From positions 558,001-622,000 of the forward strand of contig JAGTWJ010000006.1 in assembly GCA_020064725.1 (NCBI GenBank): DNA of 64,000 nt. Reading direction: 5' to 3'. The notes under the pieces were generated by a model. The model was not told where the DNA came from. It saw only the letters and a list, made by a program, of their open reading frames with translations, and did no database searches. Below, in pieces: positions 36,753 through 49,536 of the stretch; the first letter of the stretch is position 1; each line of letters starts with the position of its first letter. The stretch is from Drechslerella dactyloides (taxonomy: Eukaryota > Ascomycota > Orbiliomycetes > Orbiliales > Orbiliaceae). A program made the translations under genes and the position numbers.

Positions 36753-36954
36753 TATTATTTTAAGTAATAATTCCAGGATTATAATACAAAAAATAAACAT
36801 AGTCTTAATTAATATATAATAAACCTAGATTATAATTTAAAATATTTTATATACTCTAGAAATAGAAATAAATCTCTTCTTAACTAATAATTTACTAAAT
36901 ATAAATAATAAATATAATATTTTTAAAAAAATTATAAATTACTAATTATAGATA
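36753..36954 (+). repeat. 203-bp Copia segment, right copy of direct duplication
   Basis: Aligns along its length with 35462–35664, starting TATTATTTTAAGTAATAATTC and ending AATTATAGATA. The differences are transitions of RIP type. Confidence 0.75.
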
Positions 36955-38764
36955 ATAATTTAATTAAAATAATAAAATAAAATATAATATATAATTTATA
37001 TATTATTAAAAAAGTTTTAAATATAATTAATAATCTAATTTAATTTGTAAATCAATTTATTACTACTTTTATATTACTTTTTTTTAATAATATAGCAATT
37101 ACAAAATCTAATAATCCACAAAAGAAAAACAATTTAATTAAATAATATAGAAAACTAGAATATTTTAATTAACACACTATAAAATAAATCCTAAAATAAC
37201 TAGATATTAAACTAAAAATTAACAAACTAAACTATAAAACATATATATTTAAAAAAGTTATAATAATATATAATAAAATATAATTTACCTAACAAGCTAA
37301 AAAAACTACTAAAATTAATACACATTAATTTTAATAAACTATAAAAAATACCCTTACTTTATAAATATTATATAAATCCTATTAATAAAATTTTATAACT
37401 CTCTCAATATATAATTTATTTTATATATAATAAAACAAACTTCACATAAATTATCTTTATAAAAAATAAAAAATACTTTAATCTACTATTTAAAATATTT
37501 ATCAAAAAATAAAAAAATAACTATCTATACTTTAAAATATATAGAATTTATTTTAACAATATTAGAGAACTAGTTTTAATAAAAATCTAAATAATTTATA
37601 AAACAAAAAATATAAAAATTAAAAATAATATATTTTATTACTTAGAATAAAATAAAACTATAAAATAAATAATTAAAATAATTAGTTATAAAACATCCAC
37701 CATATTAATTAATTTAAAATTCCCTAAAATATTCTAGATTAAAACTAGCTAAACAACAGTATATCTATATAATAAGTTATTTTCAACAAAAAAAACACCT
37801 ATCTAAAATCTCCAAAAAAACAAGCAAATTAAATCAACTATATTAATTACCCCCAGGATAGAAAATAATATATATTTTAAAATATTTTATAAATTATTTT
37901 ATAGAAATATTTTAATATATAACCTACTACTATTTAATTATTATATATATATAATATTATCCAAACAGCAAAAAACTAAATAAGCTACACAACCAAAAAC
38001 TTAGAAAAACATCTTTATTAGATATATACAAACCACAAAACAATTTAAAATATAAAACATAGCTTAAAATACAATCTATATAATTCACAATACCAAAATA
38101 ATAAAAAACTTCTTCTCTACAAAAAAGAACTTTACAAAATACTTCCCCACATAAAAAAAACTACTAGCATATAGAATAATAAATAATATATTATCTTAAT
38201 TAAAACTAAAAAAGTAACTATAAAACAGTCTACAGCTAGCAATAACCCAAGAGGTACCCTCTAAACCCAACAAAAAAAATCAAAAAATCCCATCAACTAA
38301 ATTATAGACTAATATAATAAAAAACTCTAGAAAACCAATAGTTCTACTAAGAAACCTAAATATAAATAGATCTTAATACATAATCTATAACAAGAAAATA
38401 AATTCCAGCCACAAATAATCTACAAAAATCTTATAATATATAAGAATAACTATAGTAAAAATTTTAAATTACAAAACAAAAAATAAAAAAATCTATATTT
38501 TAATTATATTTTAGACTTTTAAGCAGATCCTTAAACTACTTAATAGAAAAAAATAGTTACTAACAATACAAAGTAAATTATAATCCCTAAAATAAAAACT
38601 CATATAAAAAATCTTAAATTAAATCTTAAAAAAAACTAAAGTAATAAAAGTTAAATAAATATTTAAATACAAAATAATTATAAAAGATAACTTATAATAT
38701 AAAACACAACTAATTATTAAAAAATATAAATAATAATATAAGATTTATTTTATAAAAACTTATA

Positions 38765-40647
38765 ACGTCAACGATAAGTGGCCGGTACAGACAAGCAAGC
38801 GGCACACCTCCCCACCCTATCTTAATAAAAAATCCAGCTATGTTATTACTGGCACTTGGTTTCCCGCCCTGGGGGTGGGAAACTATTTATTTAGATTCTG
38901 AAGATGCTTGTTGGTAGGTTCGAATATTATGCCTGGTTTCGCTATAGTTGCTATAGTGGTGTGTATGTGTGATGTTGTCCTTTGGTTGGGGGGTACGCTG
39001 GCGCTTTGGAGGGGCTGGCTGCCTAACTATTTTGTTTATAGTGTTGTTGTCCAGGATTCTGTTAGTCTGGTGTATAGTAAGCGTGCCCTTATGTTGTATA
39101 TGCTGTCTTTTTAGCTGCTGGTGCTTACTTAGCAACTTATTTGTGGAGTGAAGCGTTGTGTTTTTTGTGTGTATAAGTGCTATTTGGTGTATTATTGTCT
39201 GCGTCCTTTTAGATAGTTGGTCTATAGCTGCTAGTAATGATGTAGGAGAGCTATTCTGGTACTGGATAATTTGGTTTTTGATTAGGCCTGCTTGTAGGCT
39301 AGCTTCTGATGGATTTAATGGTGTTTTTGTAGTCCAGGTAGTTGCTGTATTCGTGGTATCTGGGTGTGAATTTACTGGAGTGGCTGCTGGTAACTGTATA
39401 TCTAGCTTTGATAGAACTTTGTTAGGATTATAAGGTATAATGCTAGCTCTAGTAAAGCTGCTGTGTATGTTTCTAGGTGTTATTGCAGTAGTAAATGTCT
39501 TGTGAAACCTGGAGAGAAACTCTAGCTTAGAGATATGGCTGATGTGTGTGTGTATTAAAGTCTCTACTTTATGGTTGTATATCTGTTTTAATGGCCTGAA
39601 GCAGCCAATATCTAATGGCTGAAGGATATGTGAAGAGTGTGGTGGTATGCAGATAGTAATAATTTTTTGTTCCTGGTAGTATAGCTTGAAGGCTGTTGAG
39701 TGGTGGCTTTTGTGGCTGTCTAGGACTAATAGCTGGTAGTCTGAAAAGTAGTGTGGTGTTGTAAATTTATTAAAGTGCTTTAGCTATTTGAGAGCTAGCT
39801 TATTTGTCGTCCAGCTGTTGTTAGAGAGTGTGATTACCTAGTCTTTTGGTAGGCTAGTTCTTGTATACTAGCTTGCTAGATGGTGTTTTCTGGTGAGGAT
39901 AATAAATGGTGGTACTGTATACTCTTCTGTATTTATCTCCTGAATAATTGTTGTCTATTTGCGGCTCCTAGGCTGTGTAAGTTTTGCTTTATTGTGTGTT
40001 TTGGTGCCTGTTACTATGGTGGTTGTAGATATTATGTCTATTGCAAAGCTAGTCTTGTCAAAATTATAGGTGTTGTTATCTGTGATGCTGTACTTAGCTT
40101 TTACTGTCTCTATTAGCTGAAACTACTTGTTTATAAGTACCGGATCTTTGTATTTTGTTTGCTGGTAATTGTATTTTCTAGAGAGATGTGTTTGTAGTTC
40201 TGGGCGGTGTTTAACGAAGTTGTTGGCCTATTTCTTACTGACGTGTTGAATGCTATTGCTACTATGTGTTGATAGTAGCTGGTTGGCCATATTTTTTATA
40301 TTAGATAATCTAGGATGAAAAGACTGTGTAGATAGTTTGAGTATATACTGAATAATAATATCTTCTTCTAGCTGTGTAAGGTTTTGTGATTTCGGGGTGC
40401 TTTTGCTGTGTGAAGGGTGGTTACTGTAATGGTATGCTAAGGTTTTATATGGGATGTTGTATAGTTTAGTAGCTGTCTGAATGCTTAAAGTTTTATCCTT
40501 TTTTAATGTTTTGATAGTTAAAGTAATACAAGATTTAGTTGTAGTAGTAGCTATTGTTGTGGTTGTATGATATCGAAGATAGCTTGTTAGGGGTGCCTCG
40601 AGAGGTGTGCCGGTCGCTTGTCTGTGCCGGCCGCTTATCGTTGACGT
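38765..40647 (-). mobile_element. Pogo/Fot1-type DNA transposon, copy 1 (RIP-degraded)
   Basis: 1,883 bp with TA on both flanks. Its terminal inverted repeats are about 44 bp (ACGTCAACGATAAG... and ...CTTATCGTTGACGT) and contain the doubled AAGCG–CGGCACA module. The broken transposase reads on the minus strand. An N-terminal helix-turn-helix region is at 40228–40600 (TIKTLKKDKTLSIQTATKLYNIPYKTL). Next come a CENP-B-like region (RLSNIKNMANQLL) and the first catalytic block, decayed from FDETGF to FDKTSF. The last part is at 38887–39135 (LLSKHQQLKRQHIQHKGTLT region). Mutations are G-to-A on the sense strand. It is inserted in Copia A; Copia B has the empty site near 47895. Confidence 0.88.
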
Positions 40648-42221
40648 TACATTTATTATTAATTTAAAAATAATATATACTTTACTAATTATAACCACTA
40701 TCCTAGACCTAAAAATCTATTAAATAAACATTAAAATTACCTTCCTTAATACTAAATTATTTAAAAAGAAATATATATATATAAAACTACTTCTAAAATT
40801 TAAACAACTAATAAAAAATTAAAATATAATTATTTTATATTTTTATAAGTTATTCTATAATTTAAAACAAATTTCTAACTTATGGAATAAAGATTTAAAG
40901 AATAAACTACTCAATACTACTTTCCTAATCAAACTCCAACAGTTAAATATAGATAAATACCTTTTTATATCAACTAACATTTTAATAGAAATCTATATAA
41001 ACAACATATTATTATTCTCAAGGAATACAAAAATTATTTAAATAATAAAACAAACTATTATAATAATATATATAGTTACAAATCTAAGAAAAGCCGAGAA
41101 GTTTTTTAAAATATAAATCACCAAAAATAAATTAAACTACTTTTTTTTTATAAATCAGACCAAATATATAAACAAGATTTTAAACAAATTTAGTTATATA
41201 AATTATAAAACAATATTTACACTAATATTAATTAGCTTATAAATAAAATAATAAAATAACTACTTCCTTACTAAAAATATCTTTCTATATTAAAGTATAT
41301 TAAGTAGCTTTGCATACTTAGCTTAATATATAAGGTCAGACCTAGCATATTCATACATAAAGCTCAGCCAATTTGCAAACTATCTTGTACAAGGACAGTA
41401 GAAAGCCATAAACCATATATACAGATACCTTGCTGGCACAAACAGATGAAATTACAGCAAGAAGATCCATATCAGGCTACACATTCTACATAGAAGACAT
41501 AGTTATCTTCTGGTTAAGCAAGCTGCAGGCCACCATAGCAAAATCAAATATAGAAGCAGAAATCATAGCCACTAATCATACAAGAAAAGAGGTTATATAG
41601 CTATACAAACTACTAACTAAATTATAACTATTTATCAGCCCAAATTATAAAGTATAGGATATAAAAGGATAGTTAATACCTCTTCTAACAATTTTTCTAT
41701 TTTATGATAACCAAGGAATTATCAAGACAAGTAAAAACCCAGGTAATCAATAATATATAAAATATTTTAATATATAATACTTTTGGATCAGAAAAAAATT
41801 TAATAATAAGGAACTTAATATAATCTACTTTTCTATAGGTTAAATAACAGTAGATATTTTTATTAAGATATTCTTTAAATTGTTTTATGATATATATATT
41901 ACTTTACTAGGCTTATACCTCAACTACAAGATCTAGAAAACAGATTTTAACATTCAATAGTACATTTTAAACTATAAACCAAATTATAAGATAAATTCTA
42001 TATTAGATACTTCCTCTGTTTATAAAATAGTTCAAAATAGTAATCTATTAAAATAGAGTATCTTTCAGGCTTTTTAGAAACCAAAAAGTAAAACAAAATA
42101 ATAGAAACATACAAAAGACTACTTAACTGGGTGATAATATTACACACTAAGTAAGCTGTTTATAAAAGGGGAGAACACAACTTAAATTAATATTATATAA
42201 TAAAAATAATATAAACTATAC

Positions 42222-42456
42222 TGTTAGATTAAATAGCAATCCAGGTTATGATTAACATACAGTTCAATATATAGTAGTATGTAGATTGTGAAATACTTAG
42301 CCACTAGCTAGTGGCAGAGTATTTTGAGTGGTTATGTAGTTATGTGGTCTGTAGACTGTTGTTTAATTGTTTTTTGGTGCTTTGTTATGTAATCTATAGA
42401 TATTATTGTAATATATATTGACATATGTATGAGATTTTCATTTATATAATATAATA
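42222..42456 (+). repeat. Copia LTR2 (235 bp), shared by copies A and B
   Basis: Starts TGTTAGATTAAATAGC and ends ATATAATATAATA. It is followed directly by the same gag leader that follows LTR1, so it serves as 3' LTR of A and 5' LTR of B. Confidence 0.9.
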
Positions 42457-44938
42457 TGTTATTAGTATTAGTTTTTTAATTTTAAGAAGTAATTTATAGT
42501 GTAATTTATTGTTTATGGTGATTATTGTACTAGTTGTGGTTGGTAAATTGTAGAATATAATGTGTTGAACTGGTTTATTTTTATTTCTATAATATATATT
42601 TTAATTTATATATTAAATTGTAATCTGAATTATTAAATGGTATTTTAAAGTAATGAAAGTTCTTTTTATATGAAGATTCTATAACTGTAGAATAATGGAG
42701 TAAATTATATTATTTGGAAGATTAAGATCTGTAATAGACTAAGAATATATATTTAAAATGAATATTGTTTCTTTAATTTTATTAAATTTTTTTATTATAG
42801 AAAGTTAGGTGTTATTAATAATATTATTTTATAATTTATTTTGTAATTTGAAGTTTTTGGATTTTAGTCTGTAGGGTAATTTATTAAATTAAATGTAGTT
42901 ACTAGAATTAGGTTATAAATTAATGTAAGTTAGGGAGGTAGTTTATTGGTAGATATAGTGGTCTTGTTGTTAGGGTAAGAATTATAGGTTGTTTTTTAAA
43001 ATATAGAATAGTTTGTAATTTATTCTGTATTAAAAAATAAGATTGTATGTTTTGAGATTGTAGAATCCTTTATAAAAAAGTTTATTAAATAATATGTTGT
43101 AAAATAAATAAAGATTTTTATTTATAATAAGGATACTTCTTAGAAAATGATGAAGTATTTAGAAGAAAAATTTTAATTATTTGTTTATTTAGTAATTATA
43201 GTTTTGTAGGGTAAATTGTAGAATGTGTGTGTAAATATAAAGAAATTTGTATATTAGATTGTAACTTTTTACTTTTTTAAAGTTAAAATATTATCAAATG
43301 AAAGATTCTTGATTGATTTATAGTTTAGATTTAGTGATGAAGATCTTTTGTATTATATTTTTACTGTTTTTTATAAATTAAAGTGTGAGGAAGTGATTTG
43401 TTATATAGAGATTTTTAAAATGAATTATATAAAAGATAAGAGTTAATTTATATATGATAATTATTGTTTAATTATAGAAGTTGTTTTGTTTATAAACAAG
43501 AATAAATAGGATATAATTGATTTAAGGTTCTTATTAAACTATAATAATTGTTTTTTTTATGTGAATTAATCTATAATTATTTAGAGTAGTTTATAAGCCT
43601 ATGCTGTAGTAGTAGAATAAGCTATAAAATAGAAAATAAAAAGTAACCTGGGTACTGTAAAGTAGTTTATGAAAAAAAAGTTAAAAAAGAACTTGAGAGA
43701 TTAAAGTAGGAGAAATAATAGTATAAGTATTATAATTTATTAATCTATAATATTAAAAGTTATTAGAAACTCTTTTTAGAGAAAGGCTTTATAAATAAAA
43801 ATAAAAAGCAGATTATAGTTTAGTTTGAAAAGTTAATATATTAGTTTTTAGATTATCTTCTAAGAATCTATAAAGTTAATTAAAAGGCTAGTTTGTAAAA
43901 TAATCTATAAATTAAATAGTATATTAATTCAGTAGTAATAGACTATATTTTATTTTTAAAAAAAAGATTTAACAATCTAAAACTAATAAAGTAGAAAAAA
44001 TATATTACTTTAAATAACAACTTTAGGATTGTAATATAAAGGATAGATATAGTTTTAATTGATATGTAGTAAGCTTAAATTATAATTTAAAATGTTTTAT
44101 ATGTTTTAGAAATAGAAATAAATCTTTTTTTAATTAATAATCTGTTAGATGTAGATAGTAAGTATAATGTTTTTAAGGAAGGTTATAAACTACTAATTAT
44201 AGATGGTAGTCTAATTAGAATAATAAAGTAAGATATAATATATAATTTATATATTATTAAGAAGATTTTAAATATAACTAATAATCTAGTTTAATTTTTA
44301 GATTAATTTATTGCTACTTTTATATTGTTTTTTTTTAACAACATAGTAATTATAAAATCTAATAATCTATAGAAAGAGAGTAATTTGGCTAAATAGTATA
44401 AAAAACTAGGATATCTTAATTAGTATATTATAAAATAAGTTCTGAAGTAATTGGATATTAAATTAAAAGTTAATAAACTAAATTATAAAGTATATATATT
44501 TAGAAAAGTTATAATGATATATAATAAAGTATAATTTACTTAGTAAGTTAAAAAACTACTAGAATTAATATATATTAATTTTAGTAGATTATAGGAAGTA
44601 TCCTCACTCTATAAATGTTATGTAGATCCTATTAATGGGATCTTGCAACTCTTTTAATATATAATTTACTTTATATATAATAGAATAAATTTTATATAGA
44701 TTATTTTTACAAAAAATAAAAAATACTTTAATTTACTATTTAAAATATTCATTAAAAGGTAAAAGAATAGCTATCTATATTTTAAAGTATACAAAATTTG
44801 TTTTGACAATACCAGAAAACTGGTTTTAGTAAAAATTTAAACAATCTATAAAGTAAAAAATATAAAAATTAAAAATAATACACCCTATTATTCAAAACAA
44901 AATAAAACTATAAAATAAATAATTAGAATAATCAACTA

Positions 44939-46828
44939 ACGTCAATGATAAGCGGCTGGCACAGACAAGTGACCGGCATACTTCTTGAGGTACCTCTGAT
45001 AAGTTACCTTTGATATTATATACCATTATAATTATAATAATGGCTGTTATTATAGTTGAATCTTGTATTACTTTAGCTATTGAGGTATTAAAAAAGGATG
45101 AAATTTTAAGTATTTGGGTAGTTGCTAAGTTATATGATGTTTTATATAGAATCTTAGTATATTGTTGTAGTGGCTGCTTTTTATATAGTGAAAGTGCCCT
45201 GAAGTCATGGAATTTTATATAGCTAAAAAAAATATTATTATTTAGTATATATTTAAGTTATTTGTGCAGTTTTTTTATCCTAGGTTGTTTAATGTGGAGG
45301 ATATGGCCAACCAGCTGTTGTTGATGTGTGATAATAATAACACTTGATGCGTTGGTAAGAGATAAGCTGGTAATTTTGTTAGATGCTGCCCAGAGTTATA
45401 AATGTGTCTTTTTAGGAAGTATGATTATTAGCGAGTGAAATGTGAAGATCTGGTGTTTATAAGCAAGTGGTTTTAGTTGATAGAGGTGGTAAAGGTTAAG
45501 TATGGTATCGTGGACAATGATATCTATAACTTTGATGAGACTGGTTTTGTAATGGGTATGATATTTATAATTACTGTGGTAATAGGCACCAAAACACACA
45601 ATAAAGTAAAGCTTGTGTAGTCTGGGAGTTGTGAATGGGTAACAATTATCCAGGGGATAGGTGTAGAAAAATATACAATACCATTGTTTATTATCCTCAC
45701 TAAAAAGTACCATCTAGCAAACTAGTATACAAAAACTAACCTACTAAAAAATTAGATAATCACACTTTCTAACAACAGCTAGACAACAAATAAGCTAACT
45801 CTCAAATAACTAAAACACTTCAACAAATTTACAACACAACACTACTTTTCAAACTACCAACTATTAATCCTAAACAGCCACAAAAGTTACTACTCAGCAG
45901 CCTTTAAACTATACTACCAAAAACAAAAAATTATTACTATCTACATACCACCACACTCTTCACATATCCTTCAGCCATTAGATATTAGCTGCTTTAGACC
46001 ATTAAAACAGATATACAACTATAAAATAGAAACTTTAATACACACACATATCAACCATATCTCTAAGCTGGAATTCCTCTCCAGATTTCACAAGACATTT
46101 ACTACTACAATAACACCTAAAAATATACACAGCAGCTTTACTAAAACTAGCATTATACCTTATAATCCTAACAAAATTCTATCAAAGCTAAATATACAGT
46201 TACCAACAGCCACTCCAGTAAATTCACACCCAGGTACCACAAATACAGCAGCTACCTAAACTACAAAAACACCATTAAATCCATTAGAAACTAGCCTACA
46301 AACAAGCCTAATCAAAAACCAGATTACCCAGCACCAGAATAACTCTCCTACATCATTACTAGCAGCTATAAACCAGCTATCTAAAAAAACACAAACAATA
46401 ATACACCAAATAGCACTTATACACACAGAGAACACAACACTTCACTCCACAAATAAGCTACTAAGTAAACACCAGCAGCTAAAAAAACAGCATATACAGC
46501 ATAAAGGCACACTGACTATACACCAAACTAACAAAATCCTAAACAACAACGCTATAAACAAAGTAGTTAGACAGCCAACCCCTCCAAAACACCAGCATAC
46601 CCCCCAGCCAGAGGGTAGCATCACACATACACACCACTATAACAACTGTAGCAAGACCAGGCATAATATTCAAACCTACCAGCAAACATCTTCAGAATCT
46701 AAGTAAATGGTTTCCCACCCCCAAAGTAGAAAACCATTTAGTAGTGGTGACATAGCTGGACTTTTTATTAGGGTAGGGTGGGGAGCTGTGCCGCTCGCTT
46801 GTCTGTGCCGGCCGCTTATCATTGACGT
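44939..46828 (+). mobile_element. Pogo/Fot1-type DNA transposon, copy 2 (RIP-degraded)
   Basis: 1,890 bp with TA on both flanks, same family as copy 1 but in the other orientation. The broken transposase reads on plus. The three catalytic acidic positions are in one frame: FDETGF (Asp 45534–45536), LLILNS (Asp now Asn, 45873–45875) and QPLDIS (Asp 45981–45983). The last two have 35 residues between them, fitting a DD35D transposase with DDE_1 fold. The C-terminal part reads LLSKHQQLKKQHIQHKGTLT and ends SSESK. In-frame stops come from CAA/CAG changes. The left 0.7 kb is T/G-rich and the right 1 kb A/C-rich on the sense strand. Confidence 0.88.
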
Positions 46829-49536
46829 TATAAAATATCTATTATACTAATTAATTTAAAACTTTCTAAAATATTCTAGACTAAAGTCAGCTAAATAGTA
46901 ATATATCTATATAACAAATTATTTTTAACAAGAAGAATATCTACCCAAAATTTTTTAAAAAATAAGTAAATTAAATTAACTATATTAACTATTCCTAGGA
47001 TAGAAAATGATATATATTTTAAAACATTTTATAAATTGTTTTATAGAAGTACTCTAATATACAACCTACTACTATTTGGTTATTATATATATACAATACT
47101 ATCTAAACAGTAAAGAGTCAAACAAGCTACATAATCAAAAACTTAGAAAAACATCTTCATTAAATATATACAAACCACAAAGCAATTTAGAATATAAAAT
47201 ATAATTTAAAATATAATCTACATAATTTATAATACTAAAACAATAAAAAACTCCTTCCCTACAAAAAAGAACTTTACAAAGTATTTTTTTATATAAAAAA
47301 AATTATTGGTATATAAAGTAATAAATAATATATTACTTTAACTAGAATTAAAAAAATAACTATAAAACAATCTATAACTAGTAGTAGTTTAAAAAATACT
47401 CTTTAAGTCTAATAAGGAAGATTAAGAGATTTTATTAATTAAACTATATAATAGAGAATTCTAGAAAATTAATAATTTTATTAAAAAATCTAAATATAGA
47501 TAGATCTTAATATACAATCTATAATAAAAAAAAAAAATTCCAGCCACAGACAATCTACAAAAACCTTATAATATGTAAAAACAGCTATAATAAAGGCTTT
47601 AGATTATAAAATAAAAAATAAGAAAATCTATATTCTAATTAAATTTTAAACCTTTAAGCAGGTTTTTGAATTATTTGATAAAAAAAAATAACTACTAGTA
47701 TAAAGTGAATTATAATTTTTAAAATAGAAATTTATATAAGAAATTATAAATTAAATCCCAAAAGAAACTAAAGTAATAGAAGTTAAATAAATATTTAAAT
47801 ATAAAATAATTATAGAAAGTAGCTTATAATATAAAGTATAATTAATTATTAAGAGATATGAACAGTAATATGGGATTTATTTTATAGAGATTTATGTATT
47901 TATTATTAATTTAAGAATAATATGTATTCTGCTGGCTATAGCTGTTATTCTAGATCTGGAGATTTATTAAATAGATATTAAAATTGTTTTTCTTAATGCT
48001 AAATTATTTAAAAAAGAATATATATATATAAAACTGCTTCTAAGATTTAAACAAAAAATCAAAATATAATTGTTTTATATTTTTAGAAATTATTCTATGG
48101 TTTGAAATAAGTTTCTAATCTATAAAATAAAGATTTAAAGAATAAACTACTTAATATTACTTTTTTAATTAAGCTTTAACAATTAAATATAGATAAATAT
48201 CTTTTTATATTAATTAATATTTTAATAGGAGTTTATATAAATAATATATTACTATTCTTAAAAAATATAGAGATTATTTAAATAGTAAAGTAAACTATCA
48301 TAGCAATATATATAGTTATAGATCTAAAAAAAGCTAAGAAATTTTTTGGGATATAAATCATAAAAGATAAATTAAGTTGCTCTCTTTCTATAAATCAAAC
48401 TAAGTACACAGACAAGATTCTAAATAAATTTAATTATATAAATTATAAAATAATACCTATATCAATATCAGCTAGTCTGTAGATAAAACAATAAAATAAC
48501 TATTTCTTTATTAAAAATATCTTTTTATATTAAAATATACTAGTTAGGTAGCTTTGTATATCTAGCTTAATATATAAAGCCAAATCTAGCATACTTATAT
48601 ATAAAATTCAGCCAATTTATAAACTATTTTATATAAAAATAGTAGAAAATCATAAATTATATATATAAATACCTTACTAGCACAAGATAAATAATAGCTA
48701 TATATAGTAGAATAAGCTATAATTTAAAAAAATTCACAAATACTAACTAAACACAGAATATAGTAAATAAAATCATAATAAAAAAATTTATATTAAGCTA
48801 TATATTCTATATAAAAAATATAGCTATCTTCTGGTTAAGTAAACTATAAATCACTATAACAAAATTAAACATAAAAACAAAAATTATAGCCATTAATCAT
48901 ATAAAAAAAAAAGTTATATAGCTATATAAACTACTAACTAAACTATAGCTATTTACTAGCCTAAATTATAAAGTATAAAATATAGAAAAATAGCTAATAT
49001 CTTTTTTAATAATTTCTCTATTTTATAATAATTAAGAAGTTATTAAAATAAGTAAGGATCTAGATAATTAATAGTATATAAAGCACTTTAATATATAATA
49101 TTTTTAAATTAGAAAAAAGTTTAACAACAAAGAACTTAATATAATCTATCTTTTTATAAACTAAATAATAGTAGATATTTTTATTAGAATATTTTTTAAG
49201 TTATTTTATAATATATATATTATTTTACTAGACTTATACCTCAACTATAAGATCTAAAGAATAAATCTTAATATTTAATAATATATCTTAAACTATAAAT
49301 CAAATTATAAGATAAATCTTATATTAAATACTCTTTTTATCTATAAAATGGTTTAAAATAGTAATCTACTAAAGTAAAGCATTTTTCAGATTCTCTAGAA
49401 ATTAAAAAATAAAGTAAAATAATAGAAATATATAAAAGGCTATTTAGCTAAATAATAATATTATATATTAAATAAGCTATTTATAAAGAGGAGAATATAG
49501 CTTAAATCAATATTATACAATAAAAATAATATAAAC

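Larger units (their letters stand above)
33676..42456 (+). mobile_element. Copia-family LTR retrotransposon, copy A (RIP-degraded)
   Basis: LTR1 (33676–33910) and LTR2 (42222–42456) bound a decayed gag–pol on the plus strand. The order fits Ty1/Copia: the reverse-transcriptase active site (YVDD, here read as YINN at 40994–41005) precedes an RNase H region at about 41500–41930. That region retains TIAKSNIEAEIIATNH and YDNQGIIKTSKNP. Stop codons from CAA/CAG-to-TAA/TAG changes are everywhere, so nothing is translatable. A foldback element, a 203-bp duplication and a pogo element are inserted. Without them the copy is about 5.6 kb, a usual Copia length. A purine tract (AAAGGGGAGAA) lies about 45 bases before LTR2. 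Many stretches are A/C-rich on plus, showing G-to-A change. Confidence 0.85.

Noticed and set aside
39158..40116. Plus-strand frames in pogo copy 1
   Set aside because: They are antisense to the transposase. Their openness results from G-to-A loss on the sense strand.
45396..45713. 105-codon minus-strand frame
   Set aside because: It is antisense to the pogo transposase, whose sense frame carries FDETGF and the other catalytic blocks in phase.
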